Notes under the pieces: generated by a model | Seen by the model: only the letters and a program-made list of their open reading frames with translations | Told to the model about the DNA's origin: nothing | The model's database searches: none | Made by a program: the position numbers and the translations under genes | Shown: positions 1 to 5,538 of the stretch, piece by piece | Numbering within the stretch: the first letter of the stretch is position 1 | Layout of the letters: every line of letters begins with the position of its first letter | Source: Actinomycetota bacterium | GTDB taxonomy: Bacteria; Actinomycetota; Acidimicrobiia; Spongiisociales; ZC4RG35 | Direction of reading: 5' to 3' | NCBI GenBank assembly: GCA_019347585.1 | Contig: JAHWLC010000026.1 | Span: 1 to 9,508, forward strand | Length of the DNA stretch: 9,508 bases

Positions 1-375
1 GGCGATATCGCCGAGCGGATGGTCGCCGGATTCACCGCCGGGATGCTCCGGGATGGTCTTCGGCGCCCGGGGAAGGTTTGGCGGTGTCGCCTTGCTCAAG
101 AGAACGGAGAGCGGCGCCACATAGTGGGTCGACATCCAGACCAATGACCGAAACAGCCCCTCGTCGAAGATCGGGGCCTCCCCGGACACGCCGGCGACAT
201 CCTTCAGAGAGCGCGCCGGGGCGTCCCCGATCTCCACCACCCATCCCCTCACCCGGCGCCCCGACAGGGGAACCCGGACCAGTGACCCGATGGAGACCTG
301 AGCTGCGAGATGCTCGGGGACCGAGTACCAGAAGCCGTCGTCGACGGCGAAGGACGGCACATCGGGCACGACCAA
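1..375 (-). CDS. priA: Primosomal protein N' (PriA), N-terminal part, cut by window edge
   Basis: PriA is the replication-restart protein that recognises stalled forks and helps reload the replicative helicase. Only about 125 N-terminal codons are present; the frame is open to base 1. The visible part matches the PriA 3'-DNA-binding domain: a segment reading YSVPEHL, then the beta-barrel pattern IGSLVRVPLSGRRVRGWVVEIG, and further on THYVAPLSVLLSKATPP, which resembles the Y-x-x-P-L / A-x-PP stretch at the end of that domain. The helicase core and zinc-binding cysteines lie outside, so I cannot say whether the ATPase motifs are intact; actinobacterial PriA is often degenerate there. There is no ATG start. 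TTG at 375 (8 bp after the metK stop) and GTG at 369 are the best candidates. An AGGAGG at 399-404, inside the metK end, lies rather far upstream (23 nt). The last gene of the visible run, probably coupled to metK. Confidence 0.88.
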   Translation of the reverse strand, partial: MVVPDVPSFAVDDGFWYSVPEHLAAQVSIGSLVRVPLSGRRVRGWVVEIGDAPARSLKDVAGVSGEAPIFDEGLFRSLVWMSTHYVAPLSVLLSKATPPNLPRAPKTIPEHPGGESGDHPLGDIA

Positions 376-383
376 CGCCGCGC

Positions 384-1532
384 TCAGAGCCCTGCCGCCC
401 TCCTGATGTCCTCCACCTTGTCCAGCTGCTCCCAGGCGAAGCCGGGCCGGCCGAAGTGGCCATAGGCCGCGGTCGGCCGGAAAATCGGGCTGGTCAGGCC
501 GAGGTGGTCGATGATCACCCCCGGGCGGAAGTCGAAGACCTCGGTGACCACGCCTTCGATCCGCTCCGGGTCGAGCTCATGGGTGTCGAAGGTCTCGACA
601 TGGATCGAGAACGGCTCGGGACGGCCGATCGCATAGGAGAGCTGGATCTCGAGCTTGGAGGCGACACCCGCCGCCACCAGGTTCTTGGCGGCCCAACGTG
701 CCGCATAGGCAGCCGAGCGGTCCACCTTGGTGGCGTCCTTGCCGGAGAAGCACCCGCCGCCGTGCCGGGCGTACCCCCCGTAGGTGTCGACGATGACCTT
801 GCGCCCGGTGAGGCCGGTGTCGGCCACGGGCCCCCCGATGACGAAATTCCCCGAAGGATTGAAGATGAAGTCGAGGCTCTCGGACATCATCCCCTGCGGT
901 ATCACCTCGGTGACCACCGTGTCGAAGACCTCCCGGCTCATCTGCTCTTTATCGATCCCCTCCTGGTGATGGGTGGAGATGAGGACCTTCTCCACACTCG
1001 CCGGCCGGCTACCCTCGTATCGCACCATCACCTGGGTCTTGCCATCGGGGCGGAGGTAGTCGAGCTTGCCGGTCTTGCGGACTTCGGCAAGTCGTTCGGC
1101 GAGACGATGGGCGAGCTGGATCGGGAGCGGCATCAGCTCCTCGGTTTCGTCGACCGCGAACCCGAACATGATCCCCTGGTCGCCGGCGCCGAGCGGCGCG
1201 TCACTTCCGCCGACGCCTCCGGCGATGTCCGGGCTCTGTGGGTGGATCCGGTTCTCGAACTGCAGGGTGGAGGCATCGAACTCGGGATCGAACCCGTCGT
1301 ACCCGATCTCGCGGATGGTGCGGCGGACGATCCCCTCGACGTCGAGGTCGCCGTCGGCGGTGATCTCACCCCCCACGAGGGCGAGGCGGGTGGTGACGAA
1401 GGTCTCGCAGGCGACGCGGCCGCTGGGATCATCGCGCATGACGGCATCCAGCACGCCATCGGAGATCTGATCGGAAACCTTGTCGGGATGACCCTCGGTC
1501 ACCGACTCCGACGTGAAGAAGAAGGACCTCAC
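384..1532 (-). CDS. metK: S-adenosylmethionine synthetase (MetK)
   Basis: Cytosolic methionine adenosyltransferase: makes S-adenosylmethionine from methionine and ATP, releasing phosphate and pyrophosphate. The 382-residue product has the usual length and all landmarks: SESVTEGHPDKV at residues 8-19 (ATP and metal binding), GAGDQG at 115-120 (family signature 1), GGGCFSGKD at 258-266 (signature 2, phosphate-binding loop), then KVDRSAAYAAR. Cys261 stands where Ala is commonest, but the signature tolerates Ala, Ser or Cys. The start is GTG at 1532, 12 bp after the coaBC stop; an N-terminus of MRSFFFTSESVTEG fits the family, though no clear Shine-Dalgarno sequence precedes it. The short gap leaves no room for a SAM riboswitch, so expression should follow the upstream genes. 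Placement between coaBC and priA is the usual actinobacterial order. Confidence 0.98.
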   Translation of the reverse strand: MRSFFFTSESVTEGHPDKVSDQISDGVLDAVMRDDPSGRVACETFVTTRLALVGGEITADGDLDVEGIVRRTIREIGYDGFDPEFDASTLQFENRIHPQSPDIAGGVGGSDAPLGAGDQGIMFGFAVDETEELMPLPIQLAHRLAERLAEVRKTGKLDYLRPDGKTQVMVRYEGSRPASVEKVLISTHHQEGIDKEQMSREVFDTVVTEVIPQGMMSESLDFIFNPSGNFVIGGPVADTGLTGRKVIVDTYGGYARHGGGCFSGKDATKVDRSAAYAARWAAKNLVAAGVASKLEIQLSYAIGRPEPFSIHVETFDTHELDPERIEGVVTEVFDFRPGVIIDHLGLTSPIFRPTAAYGHFGRPGFAWEQLDKVEDIRRAAGL

Positions 1533-1544
1533 GATGCTGCGAGG

Positions 1545-2723
1545 TTAACCCCGGGCCGACAGGTCGGCGTTGACGCGGTCGAGGAGGCGCGCAGCCACCT
1601 CCCTCTTGCCGAGGAGGGGCCAGCGGTCGGTGTTGCCCTCGGGATCGACGATCACCACCCGGTTGGTGTCGCTCCCGAAGCCCGATCCGGGCTCGGTGAC
1701 GTCGTTGTAGACCAGGAGGTCGACGCCTTTTTGCATGGTCTTGGCCACGGCGCGGTCCAGGTCGCCGGTCTCGGCGGCGAAGCCGACCACATAGGGCCGG
1801 TTCTCCCGATCGATCACCGATGCCAGAACGTCGGGTGTGGGCTCCAGTTCGATCGAGGAGAGGCCCTCGGACCGCGAGATCTTCTCGTCGCCGGAGCGGG
1901 CTGGGCGAAAGTCGGCCACTGCCGCCGCCATGATGGCGACGTCTGCCTCGATACCGCTCACCGCCTCGAGCATCTCGGCCGCGGTCTCCACCTCGACCAC
2001 CTTGACCGAGGGAACGACCGCAAGGTCGGACGCCGTGACCAGCGTGACCTGATAGCCGCGGCGGGCCGCCTCGTCGGCGATGGCGTGGCCCATCTTCCCC
2101 GAGGAGCGATTGCCCAGGAAGCGAACCGGGTCGAGCGGCTCGCGGGTCCCGCCTGCGGTGACGAGCACCCGGAGCGACCCGTCCGAGCCGCCCAGGATGC
2201 CCGCTATCGCCTCCATGATCTGCTCGGGCTCGGCCATCCGGCCGATGCCGGCGTCGCCGCCGGCGAGGGCGCCGGAGGCAGGTCCAACGAAATGGTGCCC
2301 GTCGGAGCGAAGGGTGGAGAGGTTGCGCTGGGTGGCCGGGTGCTCCCACATCTCGGTGTGCATCGCCGGGGCGAACAGGACGGGGACTTCGGTGGCGAGG
2401 ACGGTGGCAGTGAGCAGGTTCGAGGAGATGCCGTTGGCGATCTTGCCCATCGTCGAGGCAGTGGCAGGGGCGACGACCACCAGCTCGCACCAGCGCGCCA
2501 GGTCGGTGTGCGGTGAGACCGAGTGGCCGTGGAACAGATCGGTGTGGGGATGGCGGCCCACGATCGCGGCGAAGGTCTGGGGGCCGATGAACGCTTGCGA
2601 GGAGTCGGTCAGGATCACCTCGACGTCTGCGCCCGCCTCGACCAGCAGACGGGCGAGATAGGCGCTCTTGTAGGCGGCGACTCCGCCCGTGACGGCGAGC
2701 AGGACCCGCCGGCCCTGGAGCAT
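1545..2723 (-). CDS. coaBC: Bifunctional phosphopantothenoylcysteine decarboxylase / phosphopantothenate-cysteine ligase (CoaBC)
   Basis: Performs two consecutive steps of coenzyme A synthesis: the CoaB half joins cysteine to 4'-phosphopantothenate using CTP, and the FMN-dependent CoaC half decarboxylates the product to 4'-phosphopantetheine. Length (392 residues) is normal. CoaC occupies about residues 1-180: the flavin-binding start VLLAVTGGVAAYKS, catalytic-type His72 (equivalent to E. coli His75), then APATASTMGKIANG. The motif normally written PxMNxxMW reads PAMHTEMW at 119-126, so the Asn is His122. The flap cysteine of E. coli (Cys158) aligns with Gly155 in ALAGGDAGIGRM. CoaB follows from about 184: VTAGGTREPLDPVRFLGNRSSGK, AAAVADFRP, Lys281 in DEKIS, and LLVYNDV. 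Its ATG directly follows the rpoZ TAG with no base between, and GAGGAG at the rpoZ end can serve as ribosome-binding site, suggesting translational coupling. Confidence 0.98.
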   Translation of the reverse strand: MLQGRRVLLAVTGGVAAYKSAYLARLLVEAGADVEVILTDSSQAFIGPQTFAAIVGRHPHTDLFHGHSVSPHTDLARWCELVVVAPATASTMGKIANGISSNLLTATVLATEVPVLFAPAMHTEMWEHPATQRNLSTLRSDGHHFVGPASGALAGGDAGIGRMAEPEQIMEAIAGILGGSDGSLRVLVTAGGTREPLDPVRFLGNRSSGKMGHAIADEAARRGYQVTLVTASDLAVVPSVKVVEVETAAEMLEAVSGIEADVAIMAAAVADFRPARSGDEKISRSEGLSSIELEPTPDVLASVIDRENRPYVVGFAAETGDLDRAVAKTMQKGVDLLVYNDVTEPGSGFGSDTNRVVIVDPEGNTDRWPLLGKREVAARLLDRVNADLSARG

Positions 2724-2945
2724 CTACTCCTCGGTGGTCTCGACCGCCACCTTGCCCTCGGCTATCTCCTCCATGGCGATGGTGAGCGGCTTGCGTGAGA
2801 GGGAATGGACTTGTGGCGGCACGAACTCGCCGTACCCCACACCGAGCTGGTGGAAGTAGCTGTTGATCTGCCGGGCACGGCGGGCCGACACCACCACGGT
2901 GGCGAAGCGGTTGCCGATCTGGTCGATGACGTCTTCGAGCTTCAT
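2724..2945 (-). CDS. rpoZ: DNA-directed RNA polymerase subunit omega (RpoZ)
   Basis: Small RNA polymerase subunit that binds the beta' subunit and helps assembly and stability of the core enzyme. The 73-residue protein is short but within the range of omega. Recognisable features are the N-terminal NRFATVVVSARRARQIN (residues 12-28), matching the omega pattern NRF-x-L/V-x(3)-A-x-R-A-R-Q, a middle part PPQVHSLSRKPLTIAMEEIAEGKV typical of actinobacterial omega (K-P-L-x-I-A-x-E-E-I), and an acidic end. The ATG at 2945 follows an AAGGA ribosome-binding site and gives the expected MKLEDVID-like start. The 33-bp gap to the kinase gene upstream is mostly leader. The neighbourhood (nucleotide kinase before, coaBC after) matches the gmk-rpoZ-coaBC order common in bacteria. 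Confidence 0.96.
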   Translation of the reverse strand: MKLEDVIDQIGNRFATVVVSARRARQINSYFHQLGVGYGEFVPPQVHSLSRKPLTIAMEEIAEGKVAVETTEE

Positions 2946-2950
2946 TGGTT

Positions 2951-2955
2951 CCTTC
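2951..2955 (-). promoter_or_regulatory. Ribosome-binding site of rpoZ
   Basis: Read on the minus strand, AAGGA followed by ACCA lies immediately before the rpoZ ATG, with a spacing of about 5 nt. It sits at the foot of a short inverted repeat, CCTTC-CC-GAAGG, within the 33-bp kinase-rpoZ gap. The small hairpin is too weak to call a terminator. Confidence 0.55.
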
Positions 2956-2978
2956 GGGAAGGGGTGGACGGTCTCAGG

Positions 2979-3542
2979 CTAATTGATCAGCCCCCGATTG
3001 CCAGATTCTCGTGTCCGGAGGTGGCCGACGATCCGGTCCACTACCTCCTCGACGGTCAGATCCGATGTGTCCACCACCAGGTCGTAATGGCCGTGGTCGG
3101 TGTAGTCGAGGCCGTAGTAGCCGAGGTACCTCTCCCGCTCCGACTCGGTGCGGGCCTCGATGGCACGTCTCGTCGTCTCCAGGTCGACGTTCTCCCGCTC
3201 GGTGCCCCGCCGCGCCTCGTAGACCCGCCGCGCCGCCACCTCCCGGCTCACCTCGAGGAACACCTTCACCGAGGAAGGCACGAAATGCCAGCCCAAGCGG
3301 GCGTCGACCACCAGGTCGTCGGCTTCCTCGGCGAGACGGACCGTGCGGGCGTCGATCTCGGCGTCGATGGAGTCGTCTTCCTCGGCGAGCCGCGACAACT
3401 CCAGGATGGACATGCCCCGCTCGCGGGCGATCTCCCGCATGAAGTCGCCCGCCGAGGCGTGAGCCACTCCAAGCGCCTCAGCCAGCCGTGATGCCACCAC
3501 ACTCTTGCCGGATCCGGGCCGGCCGGAGAGCGTGATGATCAC
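2979..3542 (-). CDS. Cytidylate kinase-like P-loop nucleotide kinase, archaeal CMP kinase type, in the gmk position
   Basis: A 187-residue P-loop kinase. The start MIITLSGRPGSGKS carries a Walker A motif (G7 to S14). It continues SAGDFMREIARERGMS (30-45), then LVVDARLGWHFVP (77-89), an Arg-rich lid-like stretch around 105-117, and the C-terminal ERERYLGYYGLDYTDHGHYD followed by LVVDTSDLTVEEVV. This succession is that of the archaeal-type cytidylate kinase family, also found in some bacteria, not of bacterial Cmk (about 225 residues) nor of guanylate kinase, whose GPSGVGKST and STTTR motifs are absent. The expected reaction is ATP-dependent phosphorylation of CMP or a similar nucleoside monophosphate; the exact substrate is not shown by sequence. 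GTG start at 3542, 6 bp after the mihF stop. In most Actinomycetota gmk occupies this slot between mihF and rpoZ, so this looks like replacement or loss and gain. UMP made by PyrF is a possible substrate, which is inference. Confidence 0.85.
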   Translation of the reverse strand: MIITLSGRPGSGKSVVASRLAEALGVAHASAGDFMREIARERGMSILELSRLAEEDDSIDAEIDARTVRLAEEADDLVVDARLGWHFVPSSVKVFLEVSREVAARRVYEARRGTERENVDLETTRRAIEARTESERERYLGYYGLDYTDHGHYDLVVDTSDLTVEEVVDRIVGHLRTRESGNRGLIN

Positions 3543-3548
3543 CGCGCT

Positions 3549-3863
3549 CTAGCTGTACTCTTCGATCAGGGCTTCTTTCTGCCGGTCTCCGAGGCCGCGG
3601 ATCCTGCGGTTCTCGGCAATGCCGAGCGACTCCATCATCCGCTTCGCCTTGATCTTGCCGGTCCCCGGCATCGACGCGATCAGAGACTCCACCTTGAGAC
3701 CTGCGACCAGCTCGTCTTGGTCGGCCCGCTCGAACAGCTGTGGCAAGGTCATGGACCCGGTCTTGAGCAACTCCTTGACCTCGGCGCGTACCCGGCGCGC
3801 CTTGGCCGCCTTCTCCAAGGCCGCCTTGCGCTGCTCCTCGGTCAACTTGGGTGGCTGTGCCAT
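3549..3863 (-). CDS. mihF: Integration host factor, actinobacterial type (mIHF)
   Basis: Small nucleoid-associated DNA-binding protein of Actinomycetota, unrelated in sequence to the IHF/HU family of Proteobacteria despite its name. It binds and bends DNA and supports phage integration and chromosome organisation. The 104-residue product has nearly the length of the mycobacterial protein (about 105). Features: an N-terminal basic helix LTEEQRKAALEKAAKARRVR (7-26), then a helix-two-turn-helix-like core with SMPGTGKIKAKRMMESLGIA (64-83) and RRIRGLG (86-92). The ATG at 3863 follows a strong AGGAGG. It comes after a 77-bp gap from pyrF, the longest gap in the window, and precedes the kinase by 6 bp. 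It therefore probably begins the second part of the cluster and may have its own promoter or leader control. This family is a good marker for an actinobacterial source. Confidence 0.96.
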   Translation of the reverse strand: MAQPPKLTEEQRKAALEKAAKARRVRAEVKELLKTGSMTLPQLFERADQDELVAGLKVESLIASMPGTGKIKAKRMMESLGIAENRRIRGLGDRQKEALIEEYS

Positions 3864-3873
3864 TGCCTATCTG

Positions 3874-3879
3874 CCTCCT
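3874..3879 (-). promoter_or_regulatory. Ribosome-binding site of mihF
   Basis: AGGAGG on the minus strand, 10 nt before the mihF ATG. Its first two bases also belong to the outer arm of the leader stem-loop at 3878-3938, so folding of that structure could partly mask ribosome access. Confidence 0.65.
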
Positions 3880-3938
3880 CTCGGGCGGAATGCCCAGGCA
3901 TGCGGCATCGACCATAGCCTGGGCAAGGCCCGCGAGAG
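3878..3938 (-). promoter_or_regulatory. Extended stem-loop in the pyrF-mihF gap
   Basis: The gap between pyrF and mihF can fold into one long imperfect hairpin. The core is a perfect 9-bp inverted repeat, tgcccaggc (3891-3899) with gcctgggca (3917-3925), around a 17-nt loop in which atg/cat can add 3 pairs past a one-base bulge. An outer arm, ctctcgggc (3878-3886), pairs with gcccgcgagag (3928-3938) if two bases bulge out. It begins 2 bp after the pyrF stop and ends at the mihF ribosome-binding site. On the transcribed strand no T-run follows it, so it is not a typical intrinsic terminator. It could be a leader control element, a processing site between the two gene blocks, or an operator. 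The pairing is seen; the role is inference. Confidence 0.5.
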
Positions 3939-3940
3939 CT

Positions 3941-4630
3941 TCAAACCGACGGTGTCCGCTTTGCCAGATCGGCCACCTCCATCGCCGCCTGAACCGGGTC
4001 GGGCGCTTCGGTGATCGCCCGGCCCACCACGAGGAGGTCCGCCCCGGCGGCGACGGCCTCCTGGGGCGTGGCCACCCGTCGCTGATCGTGGGAGCGGGAC
4101 ACGTCGACCCGGATCCCGGGAGTCACCGCCAGCAGCTGCTCAGAGACTTCCTTGACCACCCCCACCTCGTCCACGGCGCACACCACTCCCTCCGCGCCCG
4201 CTTCTTCGGCGACGAGCGCGAGCCGCCGCACCTGGTCCGCCAACGGCCCGGCCACTCCGAGAGCGGCGAGATCGGCGTCGGCGACCGAGGTGAGCACGGT
4301 GACGGCGAGAAGCCCGGTGTCCTCGCCGAGAGCCTCCACGACCGCCGCGAGCATGGCCGGGCTCCCGGAGGCATGGGCCGTGACCCAGCGTGCCCCGCGG
4401 CCGGCCAGTGAGCGCGCTGCCGCGGCGGCGGTGTTGGGGATGTCGTGCAGCTTGGCGTCTGCGAACACCGGGAGCCCGAGCGCGGAGATCCTGGAGATGG
4501 CTTCGGGGCCCTCGGAGGCCATCAGCTCCAGACCCACCTTGAACCCGCCGACATGGGGGGCGAGCCGACGGGCAAGGAGTTCCGCCCGCTCCAGGTCGGG
4601 CAGGTCGAGGGCGACGAGCACCGGGTTCAA
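3941..4630 (-). CDS. pyrF: Orotidine 5'-phosphate decarboxylase (PyrF), group I
   Basis: Last step of UMP synthesis: decarboxylates orotidine 5'-phosphate in the cytosol, as a dimeric TIM barrel. The 229-residue protein has the catalytic residues in place: Asp9 in LVALDLP, Lys31 in FKVGLE, and the D-x-K-x-x-D motif DAKLHDIPNT at 58-67 (Asp58, Lys60, Asp63). The phosphate-binding end is TPGIR (170-174), DQRRVATP and VVGRAIT (201-207). Length and motif are those of the E. coli-like group I, not the longer group II enzyme of Mycobacterium and Streptomyces. The start is taken as TTG at 4630, which overlaps the pyrD stop as TTGA and is preceded by GGCGGCGGA; GTG at 4621 would give a protein three residues shorter and cannot be excluded. 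The overlap suggests coupling to pyrD. Confidence 0.96.
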   Translation of the reverse strand: MNPVLVALDLPDLERAELLARRLAPHVGGFKVGLELMASEGPEAISRISALGLPVFADAKLHDIPNTAAAAARSLAGRGARWVTAHASGSPAMLAAVVEALGEDTGLLAVTVLTSVADADLAALGVAGPLADQVRRLALVAEEAGAEGVVCAVDEVGVVKEVSEQLLAVTPGIRVDVSRSHDQRRVATPQEAVAAGADLLVVGRAITEAPDPVQAAMEVADLAKRTPSV

Positions 4631-5538
4631 TCCGCCGCCATCGTCAGTTCCGCCGGCCGATGGCACCCGAGCCGATCCATCACCTCGACCAGCTCGGCGA
4701 GGACCCGCCCGCCAGCGGAAGGGGCGGCGAGCAGGAGGGTCCCCAGCTCCACCGCCGAAGCCCCCGCCATCAGGTACTCCGCCACGTCCTGACCGGTCAT
4801 CACCCCGCCACACCCGACGATGGGGAGCCCGGGCAGGGCGCGATGCACCTGGTAGACACAGCGCAGCGAGATCGGCTTGAGCCCGGGACCGCTGTATCCC
4901 CCGGTGCCCCCGGAGAGCAGCGGCCTCCGCGTCTCCAGAGAGACCCCAAAGCCCGAGGCGGTGTTGGTGAGGACGGCGAAGTCCGCTCCGGCCTCGGCGC
5001 AAGCAGCGGCGCTGGCCACGATGTCGGGGGAGTCGGGAGACAATTTGGCCCCGACGGGAAGGGTGGTGCTTCGCCGGACCGCGTCGATCACCTCCCCTGC
5101 CGCCTCGGGGTCGAAGGAGAATATGACGCCGTCGTCGAGGTTGGGACAGGAGAGGTTGACCTCGATGGCGGCGACACCGGCATACTCCAGGCCCTTGGCT
5201 ACCAGGGCGAAGCCCTCGGCGCTCTCCCCCACCGCCGAGCCCCACACCTCGACCCCCAGACCCCCGAGGCGCGGCCCGTTCTCGGCCACCCAGGTCCCGA
5301 TTCCCGGGTTCTGGATCCCGATGCCGTTGAGCATCCCCACTCTGGTCGGAGCGAGACGGGGCGGTGGCCGCCCCGCCCACGGCTCGGGTGCCACCGACTT
5401 GGCCACGGCGGCCCCGTAAGCCGAGGTCGAGGCGACCTCGGCCCACTCCCAAACGGCGCCGACGGTGCCCGACGCCGCCACCAGAGGGGTGCGCAGCTCC
5501 ATCGGCCCCACTCGGGCCGTCAGTCGGCCCGGTGCCAT
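4627..5538 (-). CDS. pyrD: Dihydroorotate dehydrogenase, class 1B-like (PyrD)
   Basis: FMN enzyme that oxidises dihydroorotate to orotate. The 303-residue protein has [10 protein letters not shown] (18-27), AVAKS (44-48), [12 protein letters not shown] (68-79), the active-site loop EVNLSCPN with Cys131 as catalytic base, GAKLSP (163-168), TNT (191-193) and the flavin phosphate region VGCGGVMTG (241-249). A catalytic Cys marks class 1; class 2, membrane-bound and quinone-linked, uses Ser and has an N-terminal extension that is missing here. Overall similarity is to class 1B PyrDB, which normally works with the iron-sulfur flavoprotein PyrK and NAD+. No pyrK lies between carB and pyrD or elsewhere in the window. 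The ATG at 5538 overlaps the end of carB by 19 bp; GGAG and AGGA lie just upstream. Met13 is a less likely start because residues before it align with the family. Confidence 0.96.
   Translation of the reverse strand: MAPGRLTARVGPMELRTPLVAASGTVGAVWEWAEVASTSAYGAAVAKSVAPEPWAGRPPPRLAPTRVGMLNGIGIQNPGIGTWVAENGPRLGGLGVEVWGSAVGESAEGFALVAKGLEYAGVAAIEVNLSCPNLDDGVIFSFDPEAAGEVIDAVRRSTTLPVGAKLSPDSPDIVASAAACAEAGADFAVLTNTASGFGVSLETRRPLLSGGTGGYSGPGLKPISLRCVYQVHRALPGLPIVGCGGVMTGQDVAEYLMAGASAVELGTLLLAAPSAGGRVLAELVEVMDRLGCHRPAELTMAAD

Noticed and set aside
750..758. Cys261 in the MetK loop GGGCFSGKD where Ala is usual
   Set aside because: The family signature is known to accept Ala, Ser or Cys at this position, so it does not suggest loss or change of function.
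1533..1544. Possible SAM riboswitch before metK
   Set aside because: Only 12 bp separate coaBC from metK, too short for any SAM aptamer.
1543..1550. Palindrome ggttaacc at the coaBC stop codon
   Set aside because: An 8-bp self-complementary site around a TAA stop is expected by chance and has no extended arms or T-run.
78..2516. 812-codon open frame on the plus strand opposite priA, metK and coaBC
   Set aside because: It covers well-supported minus-strand genes and its translation is a low-complexity Arg/Gly/Asp/His-rich string with no domain pattern. High GC content makes such antisense frames common.
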